Assembly: GCA_963693315.1 (NCBI GenBank)
Contig: OY856188.1
Coordinates: 95,537,745 to 95,601,744 of the forward strand
Length of the DNA stretch: 64,000 nt
Reading direction: 5' to 3'
Source of the DNA: Diogma glabrata
Lineage: Eukaryota; Arthropoda; Insecta; Diptera; Cylindrotomidae
Shown: positions 11,847 to 23,289 of the stretch, piece after piece
Layout: every line of letters begins with the position of its first letter
How positions within the stretch are numbered: the first letter of the stretch is position 1
Notes under the pieces: model-generated
Seen by the model: only the letters and a program-made list of their open reading frames with translations
What the model was told of the DNA's origin: nothing
The model's database searches: none
Translations under genes and position numbers: made by a program

Positions 11847-12817
11847 TTTTTTTTTTTTTTTTTTTTTTTTTTCCTTTATCTCCATTTAGGAGCATAGGGC
11901 GTCTACTAGACTGGACCATCTAACTCTGTTGGGGGCAATCGCTTTCAGTTCACCCCATGTCTTGCCAATTTGTTTTGCTTCAGCTAGCACCGTTTTCTTC
12001 CATGTCATGGGTGGTCTTCCAACTCTCCTTTTACCTTGTGGATTCCACTCTAGGGACATCCTTGTTATATCTTCGACTGATTTTCTCAGTGTATGTCCTA
12101 TCCATCTCCATTTTCTTTGTTTTATCTCGGTCTCAATGTCTAACTGCTCTGTCTGCCGTAGAAGTTCTTGGTTACTGATGGTGTTTGGCCAGAAGCATTT
12201 GATCAGTCTTCTCAGGCATTTGTTCACAAACACCTGTAGTTTATTTGTGATCTTTCTTGTTTGTTTCCACGTTTCACACCCATACAGCAGTACTGACTTG
12301 ACACATGCATTGAACATTCGTAGCTTTGTCTTTCTTGACAGGACGGATGCATTCCAGATCTTGTGAAGCATATTGAACGTATTTCTGGCTTTGTTAATAC
12401 GCTGACTGATATCTTCTTCAGTCCCGCCTGTTTTTGCTACAGTACAACCAAGGTACACAAATTTGTCAACTTCGTCCACTTGTGTATTGTTGATGGTAAT
12501 TGGTGTTATCGTTTTGGTGTTCAATCTCATAGCCTTTGTTTTTCTGATATTAATGTTGAGACCGACTTCATGTGCAAGGGTTGATAGCTTCTGTATTTTT
12601 TGCTGCATGTCCGTATGTGTGTGTGTAAGTAGACAGATGTCATCTGCGTAGTCTAGATCATTGAGCCGTCTTGTTGTATTCCATTGGATTCCATTTGGAC
12701 TTGCATCATCGAGCTTTCTCATGATACTATCTAGTACTATTAGGAATAGTAGCGGGGATAGTACACAGCCTTGTCTCACTCCTCGGTGGTTGTAGTATTC
12801 ATCACTTTGCTGTCCTT
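11847..12817 (-). mobile_element. 5'-truncated RTE-type LINE insertion with 15-bp target duplication
   Basis: The insert runs from a poly(T) tract (poly(A) tail on the minus strand, about 11847-11872) to a 5' truncation at 12817. It is flanked by exact 15-bp direct repeats TATGAGAACATTGAT at 11832-11846 and 12818-12832. It carries only the C-terminal part of the LINE ORF2. The host sequence resumes cleanly on both sides as a BEL/Pao remnant, so the order of events is clear: BEL/Pao first, LINE second. Confidence 0.9.
11886..12815 (-). pseudogene. C-terminal half of RTE-type reverse transcriptase (5' truncated)
   Basis: An open frame covers the whole insert, starting mid-domain at the truncation and ending 40 bp before the poly(A). 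Motifs in order: GVRQGCVLSPLLF (RT motif B), LDYADDICLL (catalytic YADD), LNINIRKTKAM, VYLGCTVAKTGG, then VLLYGCETW, RKWRWIGHTLRK, GKRRVGRPPMTW and a C-terminal VRWSSLVDALCS. The WRWIGHTLRK and GRP blocks are typical of the RTE group. The endonuclease and first RT motifs are missing, so it cannot work alone. The frame itself is intact for about 300 codons, which suggests a fairly recent insertion. Confidence 0.85.
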
Positions 12818-12832
12818 TATGAGAACATTGAT
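12818..12832. repeat. Target-site duplication, copy 2
   Basis: TATGAGAACATTGAT, identical to 11832-11846. It lies at the 5'-truncated end of the LINE. Confidence 0.9.
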
Positions 12833-12870
12833 ACTACATTCAAATTTGCATCTGGTAATTACAGTTTGTA

Positions 12871-15685
12871 AACATATAGCCATTCCTCTTATTCCTCTTT
12901 ACTCTAAACAAAATACAGCAAAGTCTGTTTAGAGTTCATAGTTATAGAAAAGCCAGTAAGCATCAAATAAAAATTTTGGTGGGTTTGTAAAAGTAATATT
13001 TATTTGTGGCACGATACTTTTAAAAATAAATAAATAACAAACAAAGCATCGACAATTCAGTTTGCATAGCAGAAATTCGTGAGCTAGTTCATATTATCAA
13101 TTTGAAAAAAAAAAAAAAAATCGCTTATGCATCGTTCGAGTTTGTAATATTTGCCAACAGCAATTTGTTTGTGTACATCAAAACAAGATTTTCAGCTAGA
13201 TTGACCTAACAACGTATAATGTTTCATATTTCTAATTTACTAAAGTAAATAAAAAGTAACATAACAACCCGTTTGAAATTCAGATTAAAGTAAATTAATA
13301 CAAATAAAAACAAAAATGTAGCAATTCATGATGTCCTGTTCTCAATATTTTCAAAACAAATACGATAAGTAATTTTATATATTAGAAAGCTCAATCAACC
13401 TCGTCTAATCTATCGTCGGTACAATTTAAACTCCTTAACAAATATTATCGTATGAGTTCCTTTAGGCTCACAACCCTTATAACACTAAAACAATTTCATA
13501 TCATCTACGAAACAAATTGTTTATCTTTTTTGCTGAATCTGACGATAAAATATAATATTTCCAATATCGAAATAGAAATAAAAATCCTTTAAAATTCCGA
13601 AAACGCATATTTTTCATAAATCTTTTTTATTCCTTTTTTCTTGTATATTCAAGCCTTTATTTTTGATTTTCGGAATCTCAATTTCCAATTTTTGTTTCTT
13701 TTTTTTATGTATTTATATCGATTTTGATGAAATTATTTGTTAGCTTTTTCTAGGCAACACAAGCTTTTGTGAGTAGCAGGAAAAAAACGAAGAAATACCA
13801 TTAAATCAAATCAGTACCATCAACAACAACAAAAGTATCTAAGGAAAAAAGGAATAGAATTGAAATAAACCAAAAAAGCAGAAAAAAAACGGAATATTAG
13901 TAAACAAAAAAGGGATCAAAATTGAAGAATAACAGATAAAATTTTCATCATTTTGATGTTGTTTTTGTTGGTGTTGTCATAATACAAAGTGTGTTACTTA
14001 CGTTAGATTTAAGAGAGAGAAAAAATAAGGTTAAAGCTTTTAACTTTGAATTACTCCCCATATAGGATGAAAGATGATATAATTTCAGGAATTTTGGTTA
14101 TGTTGCTGGTTTATAGATGTTTTTATGATTTTGTATTTAAGTGACATATTTATTAAAAGGATATTGACGAAAGGATTTGAATAAAAAAGTTTTGATGACC
14201 GATAAACAATTTTATGAAGTATTTTCAGAAGATTAGTTAAACGTTTTAATCTTGTTATTTGGAAGTATTTGAGGCGACTCAAATAAACAAATAAGTATCC
14301 AATTACATAGTACTACAAAAAGTACGCTATAACAATATTTTATAATGAATTCAGTTACATTGTAGATAACGTGTGAAAATTATTTATTCATTTAAAAAAC
14401 AAAAGAACGAACTAAAAGTGTAAGAAAAATGAAAATTGAAAGTTTAACATACAAAACAGTAAAACTTTGTGTAAAAGTTAAACGAAAAAATAATTAACAC
14501 TTTTTATAACAGCTTGACATTAATTTATTCGTTTTGGTGTGTTTACTGATGATGTAATTGTTTATCATAAACAGACAAAAGGAAACTTTTTTTAATTTTC
14601 TCGAGAAAACTGTAGTTTGTTGTGTATTTTGTTGTTTGAAAGTTTTATAAAGTTATTATGTTGTGCATAAGAATTTTGTAATTACTTTTAAGTAAGCAAT
14701 TTTATTGAAAGTTATGTCGTATCACATAAAAGTAATAACTTGTATATTAAACTGTAAACATGATGATAAATTTATTGCTCAGAAAAATTCAAGCAATTTA
14801 AAATGACAAAGAGAAAAAACAATATGGAGTTATCTACAAAGATCCGTCGATTGGAAATTTATTGTACCCTCTTTGCTACTACATATACTAGTTTTCAAGC
14901 ACAATTTTGAAGCGGTAGCTGTAGCTAAAATAGGAGCTGTAATGGTTTCTGTTTTTGCTACCGGAGAGGCGGTAAATATACTTTGTGAACATATGGGAAT
15001 GTGAAAAAGCTCTTTACAAAAGTTGCAAAGAGAACAGTTTGAAGCTCAAACAAATTTGATATCATTAACCATCAACAACCGGTCTTTATCACCTCTTAGG
15101 GTTCATTTTAGTTTGTTATATGTAAACTTTTAACTCTCAAAGAATTTTGAAATACTAGTTTCTATGAACAGCGAAAGCTGTATTTGACAATTTTAATATT
15201 TACAAAAAAAGAGTACCTATTACTTATACAATGTACCTATTACTTATACAATTAGCCATAAAAAATCAAAGTAATAACATTAATATCAAGCTTACAATAT
15301 TGTAGGATTCCATCTACTGAATTAAACCTTGAACAATCGATGCTCCGAATAAAAATGTAAACACAATTTACGATATCATTGATCACTAAAAAATATGTTG
15401 ATTTTATCCAAAAATCAGAATATAATGCCTTCAAATCACATCAATAGGTCAAAATTCTATAGCGCGCATTTCATATATCTGTTTCATTTTAAATATACTT
15501 TGGTCGCATTCACCTTCGATAACTCATGAGCATCCTCATCATAAGATATCAAAATCGATGTTATTTGAATAAAATTACAAGAAAAACCACATTAGTATTT
15601 TCCTTTTCATCAGAATAATGTCTTCAATTGCTCCATTTCATTTCTTCAAATAAATAAATTAAAAAAAGTAACGAACATTGCTGTC
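12871..15685. other. Non-coding, AT-rich
   Basis: No convincing gene. It contains poly(A) stretches (for example about 13105-13120) and a duplicated GTACCTATTACTTATACAAT near 15215-15250. Short open frames here (14085-14282, 15252-15434) have no recognisable motifs. Confidence 0.4.
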
Positions 15686-16205
15686 AGATCGATGTATCTT
15701 CTGCGTAATTTTTATCCACATTCAGTCTTGAAGATTTTTTATTTTTCAAATATTCAGTCAATATTGGAGTATGGAATTGTTTTCCTGGCGCTTATTTCAC
15801 TACACATAAACCAATTTATATACAGCAAGAATTTATACTCAGAATATTGAATTTTCAAAAGCGTTTTGTTCCCTCTTGGCCACATTTTCAGTCCAATGGC
15901 ATTCTTCCGTTGCAACACTTATATGTTTTTAAAGTTCTAAGGTTGTTTTTTGAGAGAAGTGGAAACCTGCCTTCAAGGATTTCAGCTAACTATTATTTTC
16001 GCTCTAATAATGGTATTATACATGAAGTTCCAAGATTTAGATGCAAACATTTTCGTAATTCTTTTCTTGTTGTTGGTCCCACCTTCTTCAATAAGCTTCC
16101 TGCTATGATTAGAATCCAGAGCTCAGGTAGAATATTTACGCGTATGCTTAAACTGTGGCTGTTTGAAAATGAGAATGTCGACTTGTTTTTTAATGTAATT
16201 ATCTA
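15686..16205 (+). pseudogene. Decayed CR1-like LINE ORF2, C-terminal fragment
   Basis: The first frame (15686-15840) reads RSMYLLRNFYP, then SILEYGIVF, matching the RSLYILR and SRLEYGLIAWG blocks of the LINE at 4275-7268. After a frameshift near 15840 the second frame (15847-16206) continues with LPLQHLYVFKVL and FLVVGPTFFNKLPAMI, matching LPLRYCFVYKVL and YWYNKLP of the same protein. Thus it is a relative of that family, on the opposite strand, reduced to the last part of ORF2 and broken by a frameshift. Confidence 0.8.
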
Positions 16206-16824
16206 ACCAATGATCTTTTCGTTCTAGTACGGATTTTACTTAATAAAATGAAACAATTTAGTTTTTCGTCTTTGCTTCCCCACAACCTGCTAACAATAAA
16301 AGAATTTTCCGATGGTGCCACTAAGTGGTGTCTACATTTCAAATTTTTGATACTTTTATCTTTTATCATGATGAATAATTTTAAAATTTTTTTTCTTTTA
16401 GTGTAAGTTTTCTTCCATGTACCTTCTTCCATGTACATTCTTTATAATATGTAGTTCAAAGTTTGAAATTATTAAATAAAATAAAAATAAACAAATTGTT
16501 TGCGTTCAAATTAAAACAATAAAATATAGAAAAATAATTTAGATGAAAATGGGAATAATAATAATTCAAATCACAAAAATGTTTACCGAAGCAATGAAGA
16601 ATACTTTATGAGCAGTCTATGAACATAAGATTAGAAATCATACCATTGTGTGACAATGGTAATTTTTTTGTTATACAAAGTGTTGATGTCCCTCAAGGTT
16701 TTTAGCAACCAGCTTTTCTAACTTTAAAACAAATAGATTATCTTCTTACCTAATATGACCATTTTAATCGGTAATTATGTTGTGAATATGTAAAATATGT
16801 AAATATGTAAAAAAATTCTAAAAT

Positions 16825-18200
16825 ATGCTGGAAAGAAGCCTGGAGTCTAAGCTATTCTTTAGATCAGCAATCATTTTAGTCCTTCTCCTTCCTTTTCCAC
16901 CCTTTTCTGCTACAGTGCCCTTTATTATATCTCTCATCAAACATTCTTTTCTTAGTGCACAACCAAGTTTATTTTTTTTTGGCTTATTACTTCCATCATC
17001 GTTTTCTATTTTCTAACTTTTTCCAACACCTCTTTTTTCCAACCCTGTTCCAAATCCAGCTTAATTTTCATTTATATTCCCATCTTTCTATAAACTTATT
17101 TTACCTTTCCTGTCCTTGCCTTAATCTTTGAAGTGTTCCACTCCTCTGTCATAACCGAACTTAGGTAATTATACCTCTTTCCTTGTACCAGTGCTTTTCA
17201 CAAACAAGAAGGAAGAAATGGTCCTTTTGTTCTCCGATTTCCATGACCCCGGTTTTTTCCTATTTATTTTCAATCTATATATTCCTTTCATACCTTTCCA
17301 ATTTAGTCAATCGTCTGTTGTCCCCGCAAACAACACCATGTTATCCGCAAAAAAATAATCATTACACTTTTCTTCCATTTACCTTCATAATTCGGCTGTA
17401 ATTTTGTCTGCATACATGTTGAAAAGAGCTGGAGAGAGACAACAGGAAGGGACGATGAGAATCGAAGATAGGATGACTAACGGCCCTATATCTGCTTATA
17501 TTAACTGTTATATCTATCAATGTTTTCATCATTTTTTCTCATAAAACGCAATACAATACTTATCCCATTTCTACGAAACAAACATTTATCGTTTTTCCTT
17601 TTTCTATATACCGCTTACCTACTGTCTTTACAACGCTAAATGCTAGTAAGTAATAATATCTTTTGACGTCAAACCTCTTCTACATTCCAACTGTTCTCCA
17701 GCAATATTTTCTTCCATATATCTCGTCAACTTCGTTTTAAAAATTCTAGAAGAACTTTTCCGCATGCATAATCAAGCTAACCGTCCGACGTTTTTCACAC
17801 TTCTTTATATCCTAATTTTTTGCTAATGGGATCGTTATTGTTTTAAAAACTTGTTGAATCATTCTCCATTCTGATAAATACTTTTGTTCAATGGTATAGC
17901 CTCCTACAATCCATTTTCATTCTCTATCAAGCACTTCTACATGTCCTACCTGCAGCATTTCCGTTCATTATTCATTTAATTTCAGCTAATTCCTCATTAA
18001 CCAGTATGTTCTCTCCCATTTTTATTTTTTTCACTTTTTTCTTCTCTTCCACTTCCATCTATGCAGGATTGTCTGTAGTACCGTACTGATGTTCCTTGTA
18101 TAACACTTCTCTTTTTTCTATCAAAACCTTTTCTTTTACATCCTTCACTTTCTTGTCACTTCCACATTGCGCTTTACCAACGAATGTCAATTCCTTTATC
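16825..18200 (-). pseudogene. Highly decayed LINE reverse transcriptase
   Basis: The plus strand is strikingly pyrimidine-rich because the minus strand once coded a Lys/Glu-rich protein. Minus-strand pieces in shifting frames, in the right order: DIKKCEKRRTVSLIMHAEK (about 17765-17830; compare the usual NYRGISLL block), YMEENIAGEQLECRRGLTSK (about 17650-17725; compare QxGFRKGRST), CLSPALFNMYADKI (about 17400-17445), YFFADNMVLFAG (about 17320-17355; YADD replaced by FADN), LKINRKKPGSW, YNYLSSVMTEEW (about 17145-17180), and a terminal GKGRRRTKMIADL (about 16860-16900). Many stops. Clade uncertain, between RTE-like and L1-like. Confidence 0.7.
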
Positions 18201-18885
18201 TTGTTTTAAGTTAAATCATAACTCCCGTCCTTTATATGTTCTCTATTTTCTTGCACTCTTCGTCACATCATTATTTTCTGGCTCTGTTTGGTTCTATTCT
18301 CAGTCTTGTGTTAAGATTTCTATACCACCTTTGTCCTTCTTCCATGTAAGCCTTTTTTTATGTTCTTTCTTTTCCCATCGTGTCTACCATTGCTTGAGTT
18401 ATCCACTGCTTATTAATTCTACAACAAATTGGCGTCGAAACAGGGACCAAGTTTGATATAGAACCAGATTGATGTTTCTACACCGGGATATTAACAACAA
18501 AATTTTATATACATATGGCCCCTGGACCAAAACAATCACTTTTTAAAAGAAGTTCCATGAATCATATTAAACGACAAAAAACAAATGTATATATAAAAGA
18601 ATATAAAATGATAAAATATGGAGGGGCTGAAATCTCAAAGCTCTGAGATATCAATACTTCGGTCTGGGTTAAGGTTTTTGATATAGTTTTCGGCAAAAAA
18701 CTTTTATGAGGACATGGTTTTTAGTTTTGGGCAGCGATGTATATCAAACATAACTCTTTGTTAAAGTACAAGTATTTTTTTTAATCTCTGTTTAGAAATT
18801 TATTACAAAACTAACACGAAACATCAATACGATGCCGGAAAATTATAAAAGATCATAAATTAACATAATTTAGTGAAAAGATGAT
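18201..18885. other. Non-coding spacer
   Basis: Nothing recognised apart from a short inverted motif TCTCAAAGCTCTGAGA near 18635. Confidence 0.4.
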
Positions 18886-19815
18886 ACAATCAGCGAACTA
18901 CTCAAAAACCTCTCCATTTAGCGTTTCGAGAAAATATTACAAGATCACAAATTCATATTTCTTTCAAAATTCCAAAAATATTGTAAAAATTAAATAAAAT
19001 CAAACTTTTTTCAAAATTCTTAAAATATTCCAAAAATTATTACAAAATCAAAGATTAAACTTTTTTCAAAAATTCTGAAAATATTGCAAAAATTATACAA
19101 AATCAAAAATTGAAACTTTTTTCAAAATTCCAAAAATATTCCAAAAATTAGAATAAAATCAAATATTTAAACTTTTTCTAAATTCTAATAATATTCCAAA
19201 AATTCTTAAAAATTCAAAAATTCAAACTTTTTCCAAAACTCTAAAAATATTACAAAAATTATAACAATATCAAAAATTGAAACTTTTTCCAAAATTATAA
19301 AAATTAAAATAAAATCAAAAATTTAAAATTTTTCAAAATTCTAAAAATATTCCAAAAATTCTTACAAAATCAAAAATTGAAACTTTTTCAAAATTCCAAA
19401 AATATTCAAAAACTATAACAAATTCAAAAATGTCCATGTCCAATTTCATTTTTAATTATATTTTCAGCAAACTATTCAAAAACCTTCAATTTAGCGATTC
19501 GAGAAAATATTACAAAATCACAAATTCATATTTCTTTCAAAATTCCAAAAATATTGTAAAAATTATAATAAAATCAAACTTTTTTCAACATTTCAAAAAT
19601 ATTCCAAAAATTATTACAAAATCAAAAATTGAAACTTTTTTCAAAATTCCAAAAATATTCCAAAAATTCTTACAAAATCAAAAATTAAAACTTTTTCCAA
19701 AATTCTAAAAATATTGCAAAAATTATTACAAAATCAAAAATACAACCTTTTTTCAAAATTCCAAAAAAAATTTAAAAACTATAACATATTAAAAAATTTC
19801 CATGTCCAAATTCAT
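18886..19815. repeat. A/T-rich minisatellite with higher-order repeat
   Basis: Short units of about 55-60 bp built on CAAAAATTGAAACTTTTT, CAAAATTCCAAAAATATTCC and AAAAATTNTTACAAAAT repeat many times. A larger block repeats about 575 bp apart: CAAACTA/CGAACTACTCAAAAACCT followed by TTTAGCG and TTCGAGAAAATATTACAA occur at about 18892 and 19468. Open frames here only reflect the repeat. Confidence 0.85.
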
Positions 19816-19847
19816 TTTCAACTACATTTACGTCATAAGAACAGCTA

Positions 19848-20240
19848 CATTTTTTCCCCAAAAAATTGGCTAAAAAAATCAATGAAATCATTTTTTGACA
19901 CGCTTGACATTATTTTTTGACAAACTTATAATGCCATAATTCTCTATAATAATAATATATTTTCATGTTATACAAATTATTAAATTAATGTTTTTCCAAA
20001 AACTTGGGTAAAAAAATAAATAAAAATCTTTCTTTTGACACACTTGACAACATTTTTTTGACAAACTTATAGTACCATAGTTCTCAATAATAATAATAAA
20101 ATTTCATTTCGAACAAAATTTTAATTTAATTTTTTTCCAAAAAATTGGGTAAAAAAATAAATAAAAATCTTTCTTTTGACACACTTGACAACATTTTTTT
20201 GACAAACTTATAATGCAGTAATCTACGTTTTGGTCTCACA
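19848..20240. repeat. Tandem repeat, about 142 bp, nearly 3 copies
   Basis: Each unit has CCAAAAAATTGG, AAAAAAATAAATAAAAATC, TTGACACACTTGACAACAT and TTTGACAAACTTATAATGC. Copies end near 19930, 20072 and 20216. The TTTGACACACTTGAC motif occurs again at about 20340-20375. Confidence 0.8.
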
Positions 20241-20379
20241 TACCAATCCCGACCATCAAGATTTCTCCAAATTTAATGTTTCTACTCGTAATCACTTAAA
20301 ATGATCGATTTTTAAGCAAAAAATATGCAAATTTCCATGTTTTGACACACTTGACGATTTTTTTGACACACTTCCGGTA

Positions 20380-20640
20380 CAGTTATCGAACACATCGTCC
20401 TTTCGGCTCTTCCCATTGAGTAAACCTATTTCTAGAAAAAAAAATTTTGAAATCCGTCCAGCGGTTTTCTAGATTTCGTCGGTTGTGACGGCCGGACGGC
20501 CAACAGACAAACACACATTTTTTTTTTGCTTTTTTAGAATCAGTATGTCCTAAAACGTCGAGAAATGCCAAAAAAAGTGGGGGTAAGAATTTCACTTTGA
20601 GCTCATGAATGTAATACTTAGGTCTTTCAGACCGAAGTAA
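20380..20640. repeat. Dispersed-repeat-like segment
   Basis: The sequence CCGTCCAGCGGTTTTCTAGA, then GACGGCCGGACGGCCAACAG and ACAAACACACA, is typical in style of non-coding dispersed repeats in arthropod genomes. A minus-strand open frame (20383-20736) spans it but has no recognisable domain, so I do not call it a gene. Confidence 0.4.
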
Positions 20641-21404
20641 TAAAGCAATGAAATAATTAGAAAAAAAAACTAACCTTAAATTCCGTTGATGTGCTTTTGG
20701 GTCAATATTATAGTTGTTTATATTTTTTTTTAGCATGCTCTGTTTTAAATTGTATGAATGAACTATCTCTTTAATTTTTAGTGTAAAATCTGCCCCGAAT
20801 TTTAAGTTTGGCCATCCGACACGTCGTTTATTCTAACGTGAAAAATGCATTGAAAATATGAGCAATTTCACTTTTATCTTGACTTAGCTTCCACAATAAT
20901 AATAACAGTAGCTATATACACACTTTTACAACCAATTTTATAATAAAATCAACTTTTTTTCTTTTTCTTCTTTTGAATATAAACTGAACAATAAAACTAA
21001 TTGTATTATAAATTAGTTACTGTTATCAATTGAAAACATTATCACTTGATATTATTTAAACTACAAATATACTAAATTTTATACAATACTATTGAAAGGC
21101 CACCTTAATTTTGTATGCCTTAATTTTTCTATTGCAACAAATAAATATTTGTCTCGCTCATTGAAGCAATTTTATTCGTGCACTATTAGAACTGTCTCAT
21201 ATACTACCTATCAATATGAACAGTTAAATTGATAAAAAAAAACATTTAATCGTTAAATTTTCTGATAATTAAGACATCTTATTAATGTTTACTACGTTTA
21301 TTTTTATTTATATAAAAATTAATCCTTTTCATTGGAAGTCAAAAATATTCTAAAAAATTTATATAATAATTTTCTTTGAAAATCAAAATTTTTCTAAATT
21401 ATGT
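20641..21404. other. Non-coding, AT-rich
   Basis: Nothing recognised. Confidence 0.4.
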
Positions 21405-21560
21405 TTTTGTAAAATAGTACATTATGATGCTATGACGTAAAGCTAAAGATTTTGGACGGATGTGGAGTTTGCAAATCGAGGCGCTAGCCGAGATTTGCAC
21501 TTACATTAAGTCCAAAATAGCTTACGTCCGTGCATCATATACTATTTTTTATTCGCCGCA
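21405..21560. mobile_element. Fold-back MITE-like element
   Basis: The left side AAAATAGTA, ATGATGC, ACGTAA, ATTTTGGAC is mirrored by the right side GTCCAAAAT, TTACGT, GCATCAT, TACTATTTT. In the middle, GCAAATC and GATTTGC flank GCGCTAGC in a second small palindrome. Nothing codes. Confidence 0.65.
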
Positions 21561-21915
21561 AGCAAAACATTTAAAAAAAATTTATTTATTCTAATTTTAA
21601 ATTATAAATTTGCATAAATTTTAAAAAAAAAATATGTGGAACAAGTAACCTTTGGCATAATATTTGTTATATTTTCCAAATTATTGTATAACCATGACAA
21701 CAAATGATAACAACTATTTTGATTGGATAATAATATTTTGAATTTAAGGGTTGCTTTGATAAAAAATTCTACTTTTCATAGAATTTTTAACAAATACAAA
21801 TGCTTTTTGCTTTTTTGGACGTAACTATGACAACAATATAAATAGTTAAAAAGTGACACTTTAAGGCCGCAAATCACAGTAATAAAGTAACACTTTAATA
21901 TGCAGGCGAATAAAA
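21545..21915. mobile_element. Possible small DNA transposon with imperfect terminal repeats
   Basis: TTTTTATTCGCCGC at about 21547 is mirrored by GCAGGCGAATAAAAA at about 21901. The interior is non-coding. AAAAAGTGACACTTTAA near 21855 is the reverse complement of a motif in the repeat block at 22945, so these elements share parts. Confidence 0.45.
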
Positions 21916-22136
21916 ACATATTATCATCAGGTTTGTTCAATCAAAATCAATTTTTGAACGAGTAAACCGTAAAATGCACTTTTGGAATTCAAAAATTGTT
22001 CGTAAAGCAGGCCTTTTTTTTTCCTATTGAAATAACAATGTCAAAATTAAAATAACAATACCTAAAATTGAAATAACAATGACTAAAGTTATTATTTCGA
22101 AAATCTACCTGGATAAAATAGTTTTCTAAAAACATA

Positions 22137-23081
22137 TTTTATTTCATACTGATATCTAAAACGACATTTTTCGGATTATTTATAGTACAAAAAGTTGAAC
22201 TTTAAAGTCCTACCTAGTACTTTAAAATTTTTTTAAATTACTAGGACTTTATAAAATTATACGTCAGTTGTTTCCATAACAATAATTCAAACTTTTAGAA
22301 AACATTTTCCGTTGCTCGTTTTAAAAACGCTTTTAATTTACAATAATTAGCAATGTCTATATCATCCTTAGCACGTAGTGTTGATTTCAGCATAGAAAAT
22401 TTTGACCACAATGAGGAAGTTTTCAACTTTTTGACTATAATTATTATAATTTTTTGTTAATGTTAAATGTTATTTTTCTACTTTTCAAAATTAGGTACTT
22501 ACCTTATTAGAAAAATAAGCTAAAAGGACATCGTCATTTACAATCAGAATGCGTTTTTCCTTTCTCCACTCAACAAACAACAAAACAACAACAACAACAA
22601 ACAACAATTCACAGCAAACTCTTCTTTACGGCGAATCTCATTTGCATCCATTTTAACACAAATAATTGAAAACAAATTTATCAAAAATAACAAATTATTC
22701 AAAAACAATTGACGGGTCTTTTTGGTTACTATATGTTATTTTGTTTGTTTACTAAATATTAGGTTGGTTACCGTTTACTTTATTATTACGAATAATTTGA
22801 GCAAAATTTAAAACTCATTTCTTTTTATTTTAATAAATTTCCAGTATGAAATAAAATTTTGTATTCATCTCAAACGAAAAGTGTTTTTAAAGGTACTCAC
22901 TAGTAATTTCGGCCTCGGCCGTAAACAACTAGCTCGTACTTTAAAGTGTCACTTTTTGTTTTTGATAAATAAATAACTATTATTTCATACTGATATCTAA
23001 AACGACATTTTTCGGATTATTTATGGTACAAAATGTTGAACTTCAATGTCCTGGGACTTTATAAAAATTTGTAAAGGCCTT
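22137..23081. repeat. Related repeat blocks upstream of LINE
   Basis: A segment starting TATTTCATACTGATATCTAAAACG with a following TTTTTCGGATTATTTAT is present at about 22140 and again at about 22982. A second block (22797-22980) beginning GAGCAAAATTTAAAACTC and containing GGTACTCACTAGTAA and ACAACTAGCTCGTACTTTAA recurs downstream of the LINE at 27628-27815. These look like one non-coding repeat family present several times. Confidence 0.75.
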
Positions 23082-23131
23082 GGACGTTAAAGTTCAACTT
23101 TTTGTACCATAAACGTTGAACTTTAACGTCC
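23082..23131. repeat. Perfect 17-bp-arm hairpin
   Basis: GGACGTTAAAGTTCAAC (23082-23098) and GTTGAACTTTAACGTCC (23115-23131) are exact reverse complements around a 16-nt loop. The left arm plus TTTTTG recurs exactly at 27608-27630, just after the poly(A) of the LINE. Confidence 0.8.
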
Positions 23132-23289
23132 TAGAGTTTAGATTGTCGATTTGGCAGCTGGAACTTAGACTTAGATTCAAGTTTTCGGGCTGTTGATTTG
23201 TCAGTTTGGATTTTGTTTTTATATTGAATGCAATTAAGGCTTTTCTTTAAGGTTTAAGGTTTATTAAGGTTTATAAACGTTGAGTTAAA

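Larger units (their letters stand above)
11330..12870 (-). pseudogene. BEL/Pao LTR-retrotransposon pol remnant, split by a LINE insertion
   Basis: Minus-strand translation in shifting frames gives the order expected at the protease/RT boundary of BEL/Pao pol: NVLIGVDHF across about 11815-11845, EDYFTQKNF with TGRHFERLPLKPG (about 11725-11800), then SMEREF, LKQEY and FM blocks (about 11455-11690). These match the family pattern of an LIGxDxF motif, GRYxVxLP, and an LExxLxxxPxLxxxYxxFMxEY stretch. Stops and frame changes show it is dead. A 158-bp segment is duplicated in tandem within it, and an RTE-type LINE tail is inserted at 11847-12817. I see no LTRs or integrase. Downstream (about 11335-11420) a Glu/Lys-rich heptad-like reading could be unrelated sequence. 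Confidence 0.7.

Noticed and set aside
11929..12651. Several plus-strand frames with Ser/Phe/Leu-rich products
   Set aside because: Antisense shadows of the RTE-type reverse transcriptase on the minus strand.
15252..15434. Minus-strand 60-codon frame
   Set aside because: No motif, no support; expected by chance in AT-rich DNA of this length.
16825..18456. Plus-strand frames that look like hydrophobic membrane proteins
   Set aside because: The pyrimidine-rich plus strand is the complement of a decayed LINE coded on the minus strand, whose RT motifs are in order.
19430..19920. Two open frames rich in Phe/Lys/Gln/Asn
   Set aside because: They follow the period of the A/T-rich minisatellite and have no domain.
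20383..20736. Minus-strand 117-codon frame
   Set aside because: It crosses a dispersed-repeat-like segment and poly(T) runs; no recognisable motif or start context.
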